A DNA stretch of 64,000 nucleotides from Lathyrus oleraceus (Eukaryota > Streptophyta > Magnoliopsida > Fabales > Fabaceae). The stretch lies in assembly GCF_024323335.1 (NCBI RefSeq), contig NC_066585.1:536170082-536234081 (forward strand), read 5' to 3'. This document shows, piece by piece, positions 1 through 11,229 of the stretch (positions are counted from its first letter, which is position 1; every line of letters begins with the position of its first letter). The position numbers were made by a program, and so were the translations under genes. The notes below the pieces were generated by a model. The model made no database searches, was not told the origin of the DNA, and worked only from the letters and a program-made list of their open reading frames with translations.

Positions 1-950
1 ACATGTATTCTCTTACTCTCCTCAAGTTAAAAAAACAAATATAAAAATGTCATTTTTATACTCCGATAATCTAAACTGATTAAAATATAATCGAAATTAT
101 AATTTTTTAAAATTATTTAAAATAGTTTTTAAATTAATTCATTTTTTAAAATTTTGATATTTTAAATCTTTTTTAATAAAATAATAAAATATCTAAAATA
201 ATATTTTAAAAATAATTTTTCAAATTAATTTTTTAATTAAAAGTTTTATGTAAAGTTTTTTTTTTATAATTTTCTTTTACATAAATTATGTCACATTATA
301 GAAATTATTTTTTAAAAAAGTTAAAATAAATAGAATTTAAATTAATAATAAAGTGTATAGTATGAATACTTAGTTAGTAAATGACATTTTAATAGAGTTG
401 AACATTTTAAAAATATTTGCAGTATGAAAAATTAATTTACTTTACTTCATTTTTCTCATTCAATTCAATTTTTTTCAATTAACATATTAGATTACATGAG
501 TAGTTTAAATTAGGATTATAAATAATTGTCTTTTTTTCAATGAGTTTGACTTATTTGCTCGAGTTAAATTTCTTTAAAAGATCCGTTCTAAACTGTTTTT
601 CAATGAGTAACTTTCATATAACTGATCACTATGGTTGATTGATGGTGGATCTCTTGTTATATTTTAGTTTTTACATTAATTTTGATGCTAAATCTTTCGT
701 GTATTTGATTGTCATAACAATATACTCAAATTTGGGGTCTAATGAGTTGTGCATCTTCTCCATAATTCTCAGATCTTCTACCATTTTTTTAATTGATTTG
801 AAATAGTGATAACTCTTGAAAAATATTTGAAAATATAATCTCACTATATCATATACAAGAATTCAAACTCACCTCTTAGAATTTTGGAGACACACATTTT
901 TTACTATGCCTTCATCTTTGCAAGACAAACCTTATCATACGTCTTCTTAA
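1..950. other. AT-rich intergenic DNA, no gene seen
   Basis: Long runs of A and T with no extended open frame, no splice-consistent coding block and no clear terminal repeats. It ends where the TRIM element begins. Confidence 0.6.
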
Positions 951-1565
951 TGTTAAGAATATAGTAAGTGTGAGTAGAGTGGTAATAGTCTCACATTGGT
1001 TGAAAATGTGGAGACTTTAACATTTATAAGTGAGAGAACTCACCCACTTATCACCTTAAGGTTTTGGGTGAATATATGGTGTGTCTCTCACAAAGGTGTT
1101 GCTCTAAAAGAAGAAATTTCATAATGTTCAATGCTCCATAATAAAAAAACTCCTCCAACTCATGATATCATGAGTCTATGGTTCGAGAAAGAGACCGACC
1201 TACTTGTATTGAAATTCAACGGTGCCACATGGGTGGTGAGTAAGAAATATTCCGCTGAAGAGTGTCAACGACGCCACAAAGGGTGGTAAGTAAGAAACGT
1301 TTTGTGCGGTACAGGAGTTTGGGGAAGTAAGAAGAGCTTCCACTTGAGGGAGAGTGTTGAGAATATGACAAGTGTGAGTAATGTGGGTAATAGTCTCACA
1401 TTGGTTGGAAATGTGGAGACTTGAGCATTTATAAGTGAGCGAACTCACCCACCTATCACCTTAAGATTTTTGGTGAATATGTGGTGTGCCTCTCACAAAG
1501 GTGTTGCTCTAAAAGAAGTCTCACAATGTTCAATGCTCTTTAGTGAAAAACTCCCCAAACACTTC
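951..1565 (+). mobile_element. TRIM (miniature LTR retrotransposon)
   Basis: Two direct repeats of about 210 bp start with TGTT(A/G)AGAATAT at 951 and 1355. Both contain the blocks AGTCTCACATTGGTTG, GAGACTT, ATTTATAAGTGAG and GGTGTTGCTCTAAAAGAAG. A purine-rich tract (CTTGAGGGAGAG, 1343-1354) abuts the second repeat, as a polypurine tract should. The internal part is only about 190 bp and has no coding capacity. Small LTRs, tiny interior and no protein fit a TRIM. The primer-binding site is not clear in this copy and the outer ends are approximate. It belongs to the same family as the element at 8669-9125. The short open frames here are incidental. Confidence 0.72.
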
Positions 1566-1840
1566 CCTAGTGAAAAACTCTCCTACCACTTAACAAATGT
1601 TGTATTTGATGTTTTCTCAAACTCATATTTCATCCAATGCATAATAGACGAGAAAAAGAGCTTTCATGTCTATTTTTATCGAATCCTTCAAAACATCCTT
1701 TTGTGTTTGAGTTAAGGAACCCTCCTATTGTGATTCCTTATAGCCTTTTTCAATAGTCTCTAAAACATCGCGTGCTCAAAGATGAACATTTATTTTGATA
1801 TACTAATTAGTACACTACAACAAACAAGACCTTAGACAGC

Positions 1841-2260
1841 GCTTTTTTTAGCCTTAGACAGCGCTTTAAAGCGCTGTCTAAACCTCCGCTGCTAAAGGTT
1901 TAGACAGCGCTTTTTTAAATCTTAAAAGCGCTGTCTAAGCCCCCCCCCTTAGACAGCGCTTTGGCCAAAAGCGCTTTATAAGACCCTCTTATTTTAAATT
2001 TTTCAGGTATACCTTAGACAGCGCTTTTGAAAAGCGCTGTCTAAGCCCCACCCCCTTAGACAGCGCTTTGGCCAAAAGCGCTTTCTAAGACCCTCCTATT
2101 TTAATTTTTTTAGGTATACCTTAGACAGCGCTTTTCAAAAAGCGCTGTCTAAGCCCCCCCCCCCCCCCCCCCCCCCCCTTAGACAGCGCTTTTGCCTAAA
2201 GCGCTTTCTAATCCCCCCCTTAGACAGCGCTTTTTACAAAAGCGCTGTCTAAGGTATACG
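1841..2260. repeat. Left CACTA subterminal repeats
   Basis: About a dozen copies of TTAGACAGCGCTTT and its reverse complement AAAGCGCTGTCTAA, many pairing as short hairpins separated by C- or T-rich spacers. In CACTA elements such motifs are the binding sites for the TnpA-type protein. The same motif recurs inverted at the right end. Confidence 0.85.
2154..2178. repeat. Homopolymer of about 25 C
   Basis: An uninterrupted run of about 25 C residues between two subterminal repeats. Neighbouring spacers have shorter C runs of 6-9 at the same relative place, so the run probably grew by slippage. The exact length may be a sequencing or assembly uncertainty. Confidence 0.9.
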
Positions 2261-2269
2261 AAAATTTTT

Positions 2270-4278
2270 GAAGCTTTTGTTTTAAACCACATTTTTTCCA
2301 GGTTTATAAACCAGAATTTCTACCTGTTTTCAACCAGATTTTGACAGACAATTATCACATTTTATATATAACATATTTTGAATTAATTCCAACTATTTAA
2401 TTATATGAGATATGTGTAAATATAAAAATAACTCATAAGTTAGAAATACATACATCGGTGGGAATCTTTAATCGGCCCAAAGCAAGAGTATCTCGCATAA
2501 ACCTCAACATGAAATACCCGCAATCTATTTGATTACGTTGTTGAGGACACTACATATGAAAAAATAAATATGGATTATAAATCCTAAGTTTTATCAAGTG
2601 TCATCACTAAAATAATAATTGCTAACTGTTAACTATAATAATCGGTTTAACATTGATTAACAAAAACAATGAAAACAAACTGAAAGAAAGAAAAAAAAAA
2701 CAATAATAAACTAGCGAGAACATATAAACAAGAGCTTGAGGAGATATATAGCTTAGACCCTGCAGTACAGCAAACAGAACAAAGTAGAAACTACAACCAA
2801 ACAAGTCAGTATAGTATGTTCATAAGCCCTCACCCGGTGAATATTAATTAAAAGATTAAATGCAGAAAATCATGTCAAATGTATGTGAAAATGCCAAAAA
2901 AAAACTCTAGCATTGTTCAGAAACAAAGTGTTGTCAGGTAGAGAAAATATCTCAAATATCCTGGTGACCAATATCTTCTTAGAAGAATCCTCCTTCCTTC
3001 AAGATATGCACTATATGTGAATACCCTATTTAGGGTATTCAAGACAACCAACAATGCGATTCAAGAGTTGGAAACTACCCTCTTTGACTATATGATAAAA
3101 CAATAATCAAATCCATTTGTGATTTCCTCCACAATGTTAGGCTCAAGAGCTTTGGGTGGGGGGGTAAAACCATGTGCATAAAGTATATTCAATCCTTATC
3201 TGCTACTTAATACTCATTCACTTGAGTGATGTATTTTCCAACAAGGCAGAGAGGCAAATGGTTATGTGGGCTATGTCAGCAAAGATATAATGCTTCTTTA
3301 GCATCATCTTGAATGGAAATAAATATTATGCAAAATCGGGAAAATATTAAGGTGGTAAAGATATTAATGCTTCTTTAGCATTTATCTTGCAGTTGCCAGG
3401 ACAAAACACTCAAAGAAACAAATAACTCCAGCAGCAAATATTACCAGTTCATTGTGCTTTTTTACTTTCTTAGGATGACACCATATCACAAATCCTACAA
3501 CAGATCTACACATCCCAAGAAAGTATCTTTTGACTTTATTAATTCCTTAAGTAGTGTTCTTATTACTACAAACTAGTTAAACATAGTGCTGATTAGTTCA
3601 CTTCTGTCCTGATCGCAGCACTGTAAAAAAACAATTAATCCAAAGTAACTAAACATCTCTTGAAAGAATCAAAATAGAGAACCAACTTTTTGATAAATTC
3701 AGCAGATAAAAATTCCATTAATCCTTAACCAAACAAGAAGGCATCCCTAGCCTTGGTCTCTGTCCAAATGAAAGGAAGAGCAGTGACAAATCTTTAACAT
3801 TATCTGCCCATAAATGGTATCATAAATCAAGGTTTGATTACACATCACTGCTAAATATTTCTTTTTCCGTCTCTCATTAACTTGACTCCATACAACACAA
3901 AATCAAGAACTGATATATTACATCCCATCCAGAGAAGACCCAAGATAGCTTGGATTGACATGACGCTCTTTTTTGCGACAAATTCCCAAATATATTGCTA
4001 TAAATAGCAATGTTCCTTTGTCTCCAAATTGTAGGCTTCATAACATCCATAAGCTTCAAAGGCCGTCATCCTATGGCAGCCACTTTATTATAATAGATCT
4101 GTTAATAGACAAATTCACTGGTGACCATAATGTCCAACCTTCGCCAGCCCTTGCGAAAAGATAAGAGATACCATTTTGAGTATAGGTATAGCGAAATCTC
4201 TAGAAAAATATATCTATACCCTATGCATTCTAATGTAATACACAAAGTTCAATGCCAAAGAGTTATCGGCTTACTTAC
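2270..4278. other. CACTA interior, left: non-coding, probable captured 3' UTR
   Basis: No convincing frame on either strand. On the minus strand it lies downstream of the captured stop codon, whose exon ends in a good splice donor (GAG|GTAAG at 4279/4278). Part of it may therefore be a 3' UTR intron and UTR taken along with the gene. A G run (3158-3164) and several AT-rich stretches are the only other marks. Confidence 0.45.
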
Positions 4279-4936
4279 CTCAATAATAAGATCCAGATCC
4301 ACCGCTGCCCATGTAACTGCTACCGCCGCCGGCACCTCTGCCAGAATACATTGACGAATATGAGCTGCCGCCAACCTACATTGCATGGACAATACATAAG
4401 AATGTAACAAAACATACACAGAACACTAATTCCTATTGACATTGGGAAAGGACGGGAAAATTACATCACTTCCACGAGAAACGTAATCACCACCATAACT
4501 TGACGAGTACATGCCTCCAACATCACTGCCACCATAAGATCCTGATAGACAAAAAATAATAGAATTGTAAGTAAAGAAAACTTCAATGTTGAAAAGAAGA
4601 GACCAGACTATTTGCAACGAAATTCACCTCCACCATAACCTGTTCCCTGCCGACTGCTATACATCCCGTGTGATTCTTGACCAGAAATAGAACTTCGGCT
4701 GCCACTGCCATATCCAAGATTTGATCTTCCAACTCTACGAATCAAAATGTAAGAATGAATTACAGGACAACAAACAATATGGTTAGTGTGGAGAATTGCA
4801 AAACTGTAATATTAGATTAAACTAACCTATCACCATAAGCATCACCATACTGTGAAGCACTGCCCCCATAATCATATTCCATTCGAGCTCTTGATTGACG
4901 AGCACCAGTATCAGCATATCGCGGGGGAACATCATC
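4279..4936 (-). pseudogene. Captured 3' part of a Gly/Ser/Tyr-rich protein gene (four exons)
   Basis: Four blocks on the minus strand, 4936-4827, 4734-4628, 4541-4465 and 4375-4279, each have an AG acceptor and a GT donor and join in phase. The last contains the stop TGA (4282-4280) and a donor after it, suggesting a 3' UTR intron. The joined piece is about 130 codons, rich in Gly, Ser, Tyr and Arg, with repeats such as SYGGSD and GGMYSSSYGG, and ends GSGSYY. Such tails are typical of plant nuclear RNA-binding proteins, but no RRM or other folded domain is present here, so the family is not assigned. The upstream exons are missing. A possible short exon with ATG (MKMKAPS) lies near 6150 on the minus strand but does not join in phase. 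Clean exon structure inside a transposon argues for capture of genomic DNA, not of a retrotranscript. Confidence 0.72.
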
Positions 4937-6590
4937 CTGATTAGACATATGTATTATATTAATACTTAGGATTTAATACTGTTAAAACTCTCCACTAACT
5001 TTCTCTTGATTTGCTAACTGTTAACTAACACATAACTTCCAAATAATTGCTAAGTCCAGACCAAGCTTGCAAATAATTTCTAACTTTTTCCTTTAATCAC
5101 ATCCAAACTGTAATTGTTTTCAAATTCTAACAAGTGAGTCTAACCAACAACTTAGCAATTTCACTCTAACCTTTTCTCTATTAACAGGACACCTCCAAAA
5201 GCTCCACAGCACATGAAAGTCATAACATATCCAAACCTGCTAACAGAAGTAAAAATATATCAACCAAATTTAACTGATAACTCAACTAAAACTAACTTCA
5301 TCGAAAGCCAACATCCATAATCTTGCATCAATAATCCAACAGCAGTTCCAGAAATCGATTTCAAATATTCAAGCAAGGCAATGCCCAACAGCAGCATATG
5401 CATAGCAGAAAAATCCAAAGCTGCGAATAACTAGGCAACTAAAACCTGAAAGTCACAGTAAGAGAAAACGATTTTAGAAATTAACCCAACTCACAATCCA
5501 GGTTTCAGAACTATAATCAGTTTCTTTTCAATAACCTGTTTTAGTCCAAATCAACATAACCAATCTATTTTCCTTCTGATTCACAAACTTAATCGCATCC
5601 CGTAACCAACCCCAAGTGCAATTGCTCTGTCAAAAAATGAATAGATCCTTAACAAACTATTTAACAGAAATTAACAGTGTTAAAATCATTCCCAACAACC
5701 ATACTCTTCAAATCTAACTGAAATTTAACCTGCCTTAACCATTCTACCCGAGCTACCCGACTCGATTACGGCTTCCAAACTATATAAACATACATCACTC
5801 TTCAATCAAAAAGGAACAATTCTCAAAGCTCACTCATCACTATCATAACCTCTATTCACCATTTTTCTCTCCCTTCTAACCTTGCACAAAGGTCCATTAG
5901 GAAGCCATTGGAGCTTCACATCGAAGCTGCAATTATGCTTGATCTAGGATTCGTCTCCACACAACGATTCACACAGAGCATTTGTTCACACGCGACGCAC
6001 ACAAGAATTCACGTAACAGAGTTTCAATGAATCTTTCATCATACACAACAATCACAGAAGCACACGCGAAGAGGAGAAGAAGGAAGAAGCATCGCACAAA
6101 ATAGAAGAATCAAAGGGAAGAAGGAGGGGATTCTGAAGATTACCTGAAGGCGCCTTCATCTTCATGTTCGTTCGCTCTGAATTCAATTTTCACCGGGCCA
6201 CTCCGCCGTCTTACAGGTTGGTGAAATTCCATTTTTCTCGATCGATTCTCCTTACTATGGTGTATTTTGTAGTCCATGGAGCCAATCCCTTATGGTTTGG
6301 TCTCCGAATCTCCCTTTGCTCGCGTTTAATTCAAGATTTAGTGAGTTAGGGTTCATTTGATTTTGGTTTGGTTTGGATGTTTGACTGAAAATTGAGAGGC
6401 ATTGAGGTTGATTTGTGATAGAGGACGAAGAGACGGTCTTAATGGTGTAACGAAAGTGATGATATGCCCTCCGTCGCTGCCGGAGGCGATTCTGGCGCGA
6501 AGGAGATGGAGGGAGTACGGTGAGCCTTGAAGCAGGTTTTGGTTTGAATGGGGTAACACTGGACTTAGGTAAATTATCCTTTTCTTTTTA
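4937..6590. other. CACTA interior, right: intron- and leader-like DNA
   Basis: AT-rich, intron-like sequence to about 5850, then a C/A-rich stretch (5850-6150) resembling a 5' leader read on the minus strand. At 6457-6530 the plus strand has a short frame reading ICPPSLPEAILARRRWREYG before a stop. It looks coding in composition and could be a second captured exon, but I do not recognise it. Confidence 0.4.
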
Positions 6591-6594
6591 ATTG

Positions 6595-6835
6595 AAAGAC
6601 TTTAAACAACGCTTTCTCAAAAGCGCTGACTAAGGTCTATATTTAAAAGCGCTTTCTAAAAGCGCTGTCTAAGGGGGGGTCTTAGACAGCGCTTTCTAAA
6701 AGTGCTGTCTAAGACCCCCCCTTAGACAGCGCTTTCATTATTTTTTTAGAACATTTTCCGTGTTTTATTTTTATTTTAACCTTAGACAGCGTTTTTTTTT
6801 AAAAGCGCTGTCTAAGATGCGCTGTTAAAAAACCT
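6595..6835. repeat. Right CACTA subterminal repeats
   Basis: Inverted and direct copies of CTTAGACAGCGCTTT and AAAGCGCTGTCTAAG, matching the left end. Two copies flanking a run of C or G form near-palindromes (6653-6735). Confidence 0.85.
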
Positions 6836-7070
6836 TTTTGGCGTAGTGGTATAAGCATTTCCTTTAAGATGTGAAGCTTAGAAGGATGTTGTTTAATTGT
6901 TCATCATGACCATTGAGGGGGTTCTTATCAAAACCTAAGTTCCGATGCCACTTTGTTGGAAAAGGAAAAAATATTTTGAAAATTTGGGAGTAATTGGAGG
7001 GAAAGAGCGTTCGAGACAATGGCATTTTCCATTGTTTGAGAAGATTCTTTACATGCTTATTTACTTGTTT

Positions 7071-7655
7071 CGACTCACTTAATATATAAATGATAATCTT
7101 CCCCTATTTATAGACCTTAAAGGAGAATTTCACATACATCTATATAATATTCTATGACACTTCAAAATAGATTGATTGATAGATAAATAGATAAATCACA
7201 TCATATTTATATGAAAAAATTACATTTACCTCTCATGAGTTTTATTAGTGACTTTTTGTCTGTTACTAAAAGCTTCTTTTAATATATATATAAACTTAAG
7301 ATGTTTCTACTTGCTTAATTTATAAATGATAACCTTTCCCCTATTTATAGGTTTTAAAGGAGAATTTAACATATATCTATATAATATTCTAGACACTTTA
7401 AAATAGCTTGATTGATAGATAAATAAATAGATAAAATTCTACATATATTTATTACTATGATGATGTTAATGTCTTCAATGTCTCTAAAACTTTCTTTAGA
7501 CTATACCAACAAAACTAAACTAGATCTAATACTTTATTAGTCCAATAAATCACGCCATATTTATATGAAAAAAATACATTTACCTCTCAAGAGTTTTATT
7601 AGTGACGACTTTTTGTCTATTATTAAAAACTTCTTTTTAATATATATAAATTTAA
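7071..7655. repeat. Imperfect direct duplication in AT-rich DNA
   Basis: A block containing CCCCTATTTATAG, AAAGGAGAATTT and TTGATTGATAGATAAAT occurs at about 7071-7200 and 7310-7435. A following block with CATATTTATATGAAAAA and ACATTTACCTCTCA occurs at about 7197-7290 and 7552-7650. The order is kept, so one segment was duplicated and has since diverged. At 6937-6957 a minus-strand match to the end of a retrotransposon primer-binding site followed by TCCAACA-type LTR ends suggests that the area descends from an old LTR element, but no partner LTR is clear. Confidence 0.6.
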
Positions 7656-8668
7656 GATGTTAATGCGTATTTTAAAAATAGATAGGATATCGGTATCATT
7701 TTAATTTACATCAGAGAAGTTGAATGTAATTTTCTCTATTTTTAATCCAAAACACATGCAAATGTGTTGATAAATGTTATATCAATTAGGGGTTTAGAAT
7801 ACCTTAAACATTGTAGACATAGTTCAAGGAGATTTATTCAGACTAAAAGCATCTCTAATCCAACGATCCCCCACACTCTTACTCTATTTCCATTGCAATT
7901 TTTCATCATGATCCAAATCTCACTAATACCTAAGAAGAGAGAATGATATGCCACACAAAACTCAAATTAACTCAAAGTAACACCATGAAATTTCAATTTG
8001 GTTTGGCCTTGAAGACACCAGTTACCATAGCTTCATGATTGGTTGCAAATGAAAATATTCACTATGCATTTTAAAACAAGTAAATCATAGTGTTGGAACT
8101 TATATTATTAATGCAATGAACTAAGTTTGGCAGTGCCTATGAATTTCAGGCTTAATGTCTAAAACATACTGTGTGAACACCATATGCTCTGGGGACCACA
8201 AGTTGTATCAGAAAATACATTATTAGTAAGGATTGTTTGGTTGTGGACAAATTTTAAGATTAGGCATGTGGATGCCACACGCAACTTTTTAAAATATAAT
8301 GCAGCTGATACACCTTAAAAGTGTAATGTGTTCTTAGTAAAGTCACCGAAATGATTACTACAATTCATTAAAATAGGTTCCATTTAAAATGAGAACAAAA
8401 TTTTATTACTGATTGATCTAATAAAAAAATTATTAATATCTAACCGATTTGAATATGAGATATATCTTGAGAACATTTTTAACAAAAAAAACTTTCATCA
8501 AAAGACGGATTATCGGATATTAAAATATGACGATGCTGATACATCTTAAATATTATGTGCAATAGGAACAACAATATGATAGGATCCTGAGTTCGGACCT
8601 TAGTCTAGTAAGAGTTGAGATATTTTTAGAGATATTTTGTTGTAAAAGAGACGGGAGACGTGTGTTTG
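7656..8668. other. Intergenic, nothing recognised
   Basis: AT-rich, with only a short incidental frame at 7764-7946. No terminal repeats or coding blocks are seen. Confidence 0.5.
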
Positions 8669-9125
8669 TGTACAAGTATGAGTTGGAAGTCCCACATTGT
8701 TTAAAAAGTAGAGATTGAACACTTTATAAGTGAGATGACTCATATATCTATTATTTTAAGATTTTTGATGAATATGTGGTGTTTCTCTCACTTGTGTGTT
8801 GATCTTGACCTAATGTGGATTTTCCTCATGATGATCCACTATGGTATTAGAGTCAGATCATTGTATTAAAAATCTTCTTGATAATGAGGAATTTCCGCTT
8901 GATAAAAAGCATAGTGAATGGACTAACACTTGAGGGGAAGATTGATCAATTTTGTACAAGTGTTAGTTGAAAGTCTCACATTATTTAGAAAATGGAGATT
9001 GAACATTTTATAAGTGAGATGACTCATACACATATCACCTTAAGATCCTGGGTGAATATGCGTTGTATGTCTCATTTGTGTGTTGCTTTTGACCAAATAT
9101 AAATGCTTCTCATGATGATCCAACA
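8669..9125 (+). mobile_element. TRIM (miniature LTR retrotransposon) with clear PBS
   Basis: Two 173-bp LTR-like repeats lie at 8669-8841 and 8953-9125, both beginning TGTACAAGT and both containing AAAGTCTCACATT-like, TTTATAAGTGAGATGACTC and CATGATGATCCA blocks. Immediately after the first, TGGTATTAGAGTCAGA (8842-8857) is a slightly mutated initiator-Met tRNA primer-binding site. Immediately before the second, ACTTGAGGGGAAGATTG is a polypurine tract. The interior is 111 bp and non-coding. It is more complete than the related copy at 951. The two LTRs differ at many sites, so the insertion is old. No 5-bp target duplication could be recognised. Confidence 0.85.
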
Positions 9126-9522
9126 AAAGGAGTTCATAGAACTCTGATTTATCATTTCTTATTCCATTTTCACCTAAGAGCTTCAAGCTCATCTTTAACA
9201 TTAACTAGAATATATTTTGGTTATTTTGATTTTAAGATTCAATCACAATATCATTTTTCTTAACTTCTTCAAACGGTTCGAAGATAACTTCGATGAGGGG
9301 TGAATTTGTAGCTAACAACACATATTTTCGTGTTCATTCTTCTATTACCTTCTTTAAAAAGAAGGAAAGTCAAAGAAGATGATAAAAAGTGAGACTCATT
9401 TGAACATAATGAGTAAATATTTAATTTTAGAGCACTTGGAATTGATTTTTGCCATGAAAAACTAATTTTAATATTTTTAATTATTTTTAAATAGAATTGA
9501 TTATACTTTTTAAAATTAATAC
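9126..9522. other. Intergenic, nothing recognised
   Basis: AT-rich DNA between the TRIM and the MITE, with no coding evidence. Confidence 0.5.
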
Positions 9523-9935
9523 GGGTGTGTTTGTTTGATGGATTAAAATTATACTCCCGGGAATATCATTCCTAGGAATAGTATTGCCAGGAATTTTATT
9601 CCCATCAATGTGTTTGGCAAAATCAATAAAGTTCCTAGGAATATTTTTAAGTTTTATTTAATTAAATTTTAAAAATTAAAAAATTAAAAATAAATGTGTT
9701 AAAATAACATGAGAGTGGGAAGTTATGGTTGGTTATTTTATATTCCCATGGGAATATAAGATTCCCATCATTTGATATGGGAATAAAAATGGAGAAATTT
9801 ATGAACAAAACATATTCCTGGGAATAAAAAGTACCCAGGCATAAACTATCAAAACTTGAAACAAACAAGGGAATATGTGAATTCCAATGTCATATTCCCG
9901 GGAATAATATTTGTATCCACGAAACAAACACCCCC
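9523..9935. mobile_element. MITE, TIR GGGTGTGTTTGTTT
   Basis: The 413-bp element starts GGGTGTGTTTGTTTG and ends GAAACAAACACCCCC, its imperfect inverted complement. The trinucleotide TAC flanks it at 9520-9522 and 9936-9938. It contains many short palindromes of the type TATTCCC(G)GGAATA, so it could fold extensively. There is no coding capacity. The 3-bp duplication suggests PIF/Harbinger type, but TIRs of this kind are also reported for hAT MITEs. The superfamily is left open. Confidence 0.7.
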
Positions 9936-10660
9936 TACATGTAGTTTTTTATTGCAATTTATTTTTCAATTTATTTATTTTATAAATTAGTTCAAATATA
10001 AATCACTTTACTATCAATTTTAGACATAATCAACTCTATAAAACTAATTTATTTGAAATCAATTTTTTTCACCCTAAAATTAAATGCACAAATAAAAAAA
10101 GTTTAAAAGAAAAAAGAGCCATTGAAAAAATTGATACTCGAGAAATGGCGGTTTATGGTGGTGGCCATGAAAAGAAGAAGGGTAAAGGTGTAATAAGCAC
10201 TGATGGAGAGGGGTAACTTGGGGATATGAAATAAATAAGAGGCGTTGGATTATCCCTGAAGTGAATGGTTGAGATTGAGGGGCGTGTGGCGAACTCGTGG
10301 CTTATCTAATGTGAAAGATAGAAAGTGGAAATGTCCGATCCAAGTAGCAATCATGCATATAGTAATGGGTTAGATATTCGGTCCAATTATTTTCCCCACT
10401 CGCTCCACTATTTTCTCCAATCACACGCGCCTTATTTTTCCAATAATTGATAACGGTAAACAAATAAATTATTATTTTTTAAATTATGAAACGCCTCAAT
10501 TATTGTAGAATGGAGATGATAATTTTTTTTAATTAAATTCTATAATAAGCTGAACTACTTCTGATACTCGACTAACTTTAAATATATTTTAGTTGCTATT
10601 AAAAAATAGAATGATGATATTTCACAAAAATTGCGTCTTCTTTTCATAGTGGATTATGTA
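9936..10660. other. Intergenic, nothing recognised
   Basis: AT-rich flanks around a GC-richer island at 10140-10440. The island has no open frame longer than a few tens of codons and no splice-consistent coding block. It could be a relic of a promoter or leader. Confidence 0.4.
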
Positions 10661-11033
10661 GGATGTGTTTTTTAAAAGATTATAATTATAATATTAAAAA
10701 TAATAGTTTTTGAAACATTAATATCAAAAAGATTTATTTATTTTGATAAATAACTAAATTTTTAAAAAATAGAATAATATATAATTTTTTTTTTTGTAAA
10801 ATATAAAAAAGTTAAAATAATTTAATGTGAGAGGTTATGAGTGATTATCTTTTATTTTGGAAATGTGAGATTCTCATTTTTTTTGTATGAGAGTAAAAAA
10901 TATATAACAACTTCATGATTAAATTAAATTTTTAGAAATAAAAGATATTAAGGTATAATTTGGAAAACATAAAACAAACATGAAAATATGAAAATTTTCA
11001 ACGTAAAATTTGAATCAATGAAACAAACTCTCC
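10661..11033. mobile_element. Decayed relative of the MITE at 9523
   Basis: It begins GGATGTGTTTTTT and ends ATGAAACAAACTCTCC, degenerate versions of the 9523 MITE ends. The interior follows the same order: a GAGAGGTTATGAGTGATTAT block, a block with GAGATTCTCAT, then AAAACATAAAACAAACATG. Divergence is heavy and no target duplication is evident. Confidence 0.5.
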
Positions 11034-11229
11034 AACAAAATTTAAGATAAAATAAATTATCATTACAGTTATTCACATATGGTATAGTTAAATTCTAGCT
11101 AAATAGGAGTTTTTATAGATTTTGTTACTATTTAATTTTACTTAAATTAGGAGCCTTGCAAACATCTCATAAAGTTTAAAATAATTTGTCGTATTTTGAA
11201 ACAAAAAATACGATATTGTGAAACGCAGT

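Larger units (their letters stand above)
1813..6848. mobile_element. CACTA (En/Spm-type) transposon with captured gene fragment
   Basis: The left end reads CACTACAACAAAC (1813) and the right end, on the minus strand, reads CACTACGCCAAAA (from 6848 inward). Exactly 3 bp, GTA, are duplicated at 1810-1812 and 6849-6851, the target duplication size known for CACTA elements. Both subterminal regions are packed with direct and inverted copies of TTAGACAGCGCTTT. No TnpD/TnpA-like transposase is visible in the 5.0 kb, so the element is non-autonomous. It carries exons of a host-like gene on the minus strand (4279-4936), a Pack-type arrangement. Two small CACTA ends meeting by chance is the alternative; the matching GTA argues against it. 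Confidence 0.88.

Noticed and set aside
6937..6957. Minus-strand primer-binding site and LTR end
   Set aside because: The match to GCTCTGATACCA-type text is weak and no second LTR or coding region supports it.
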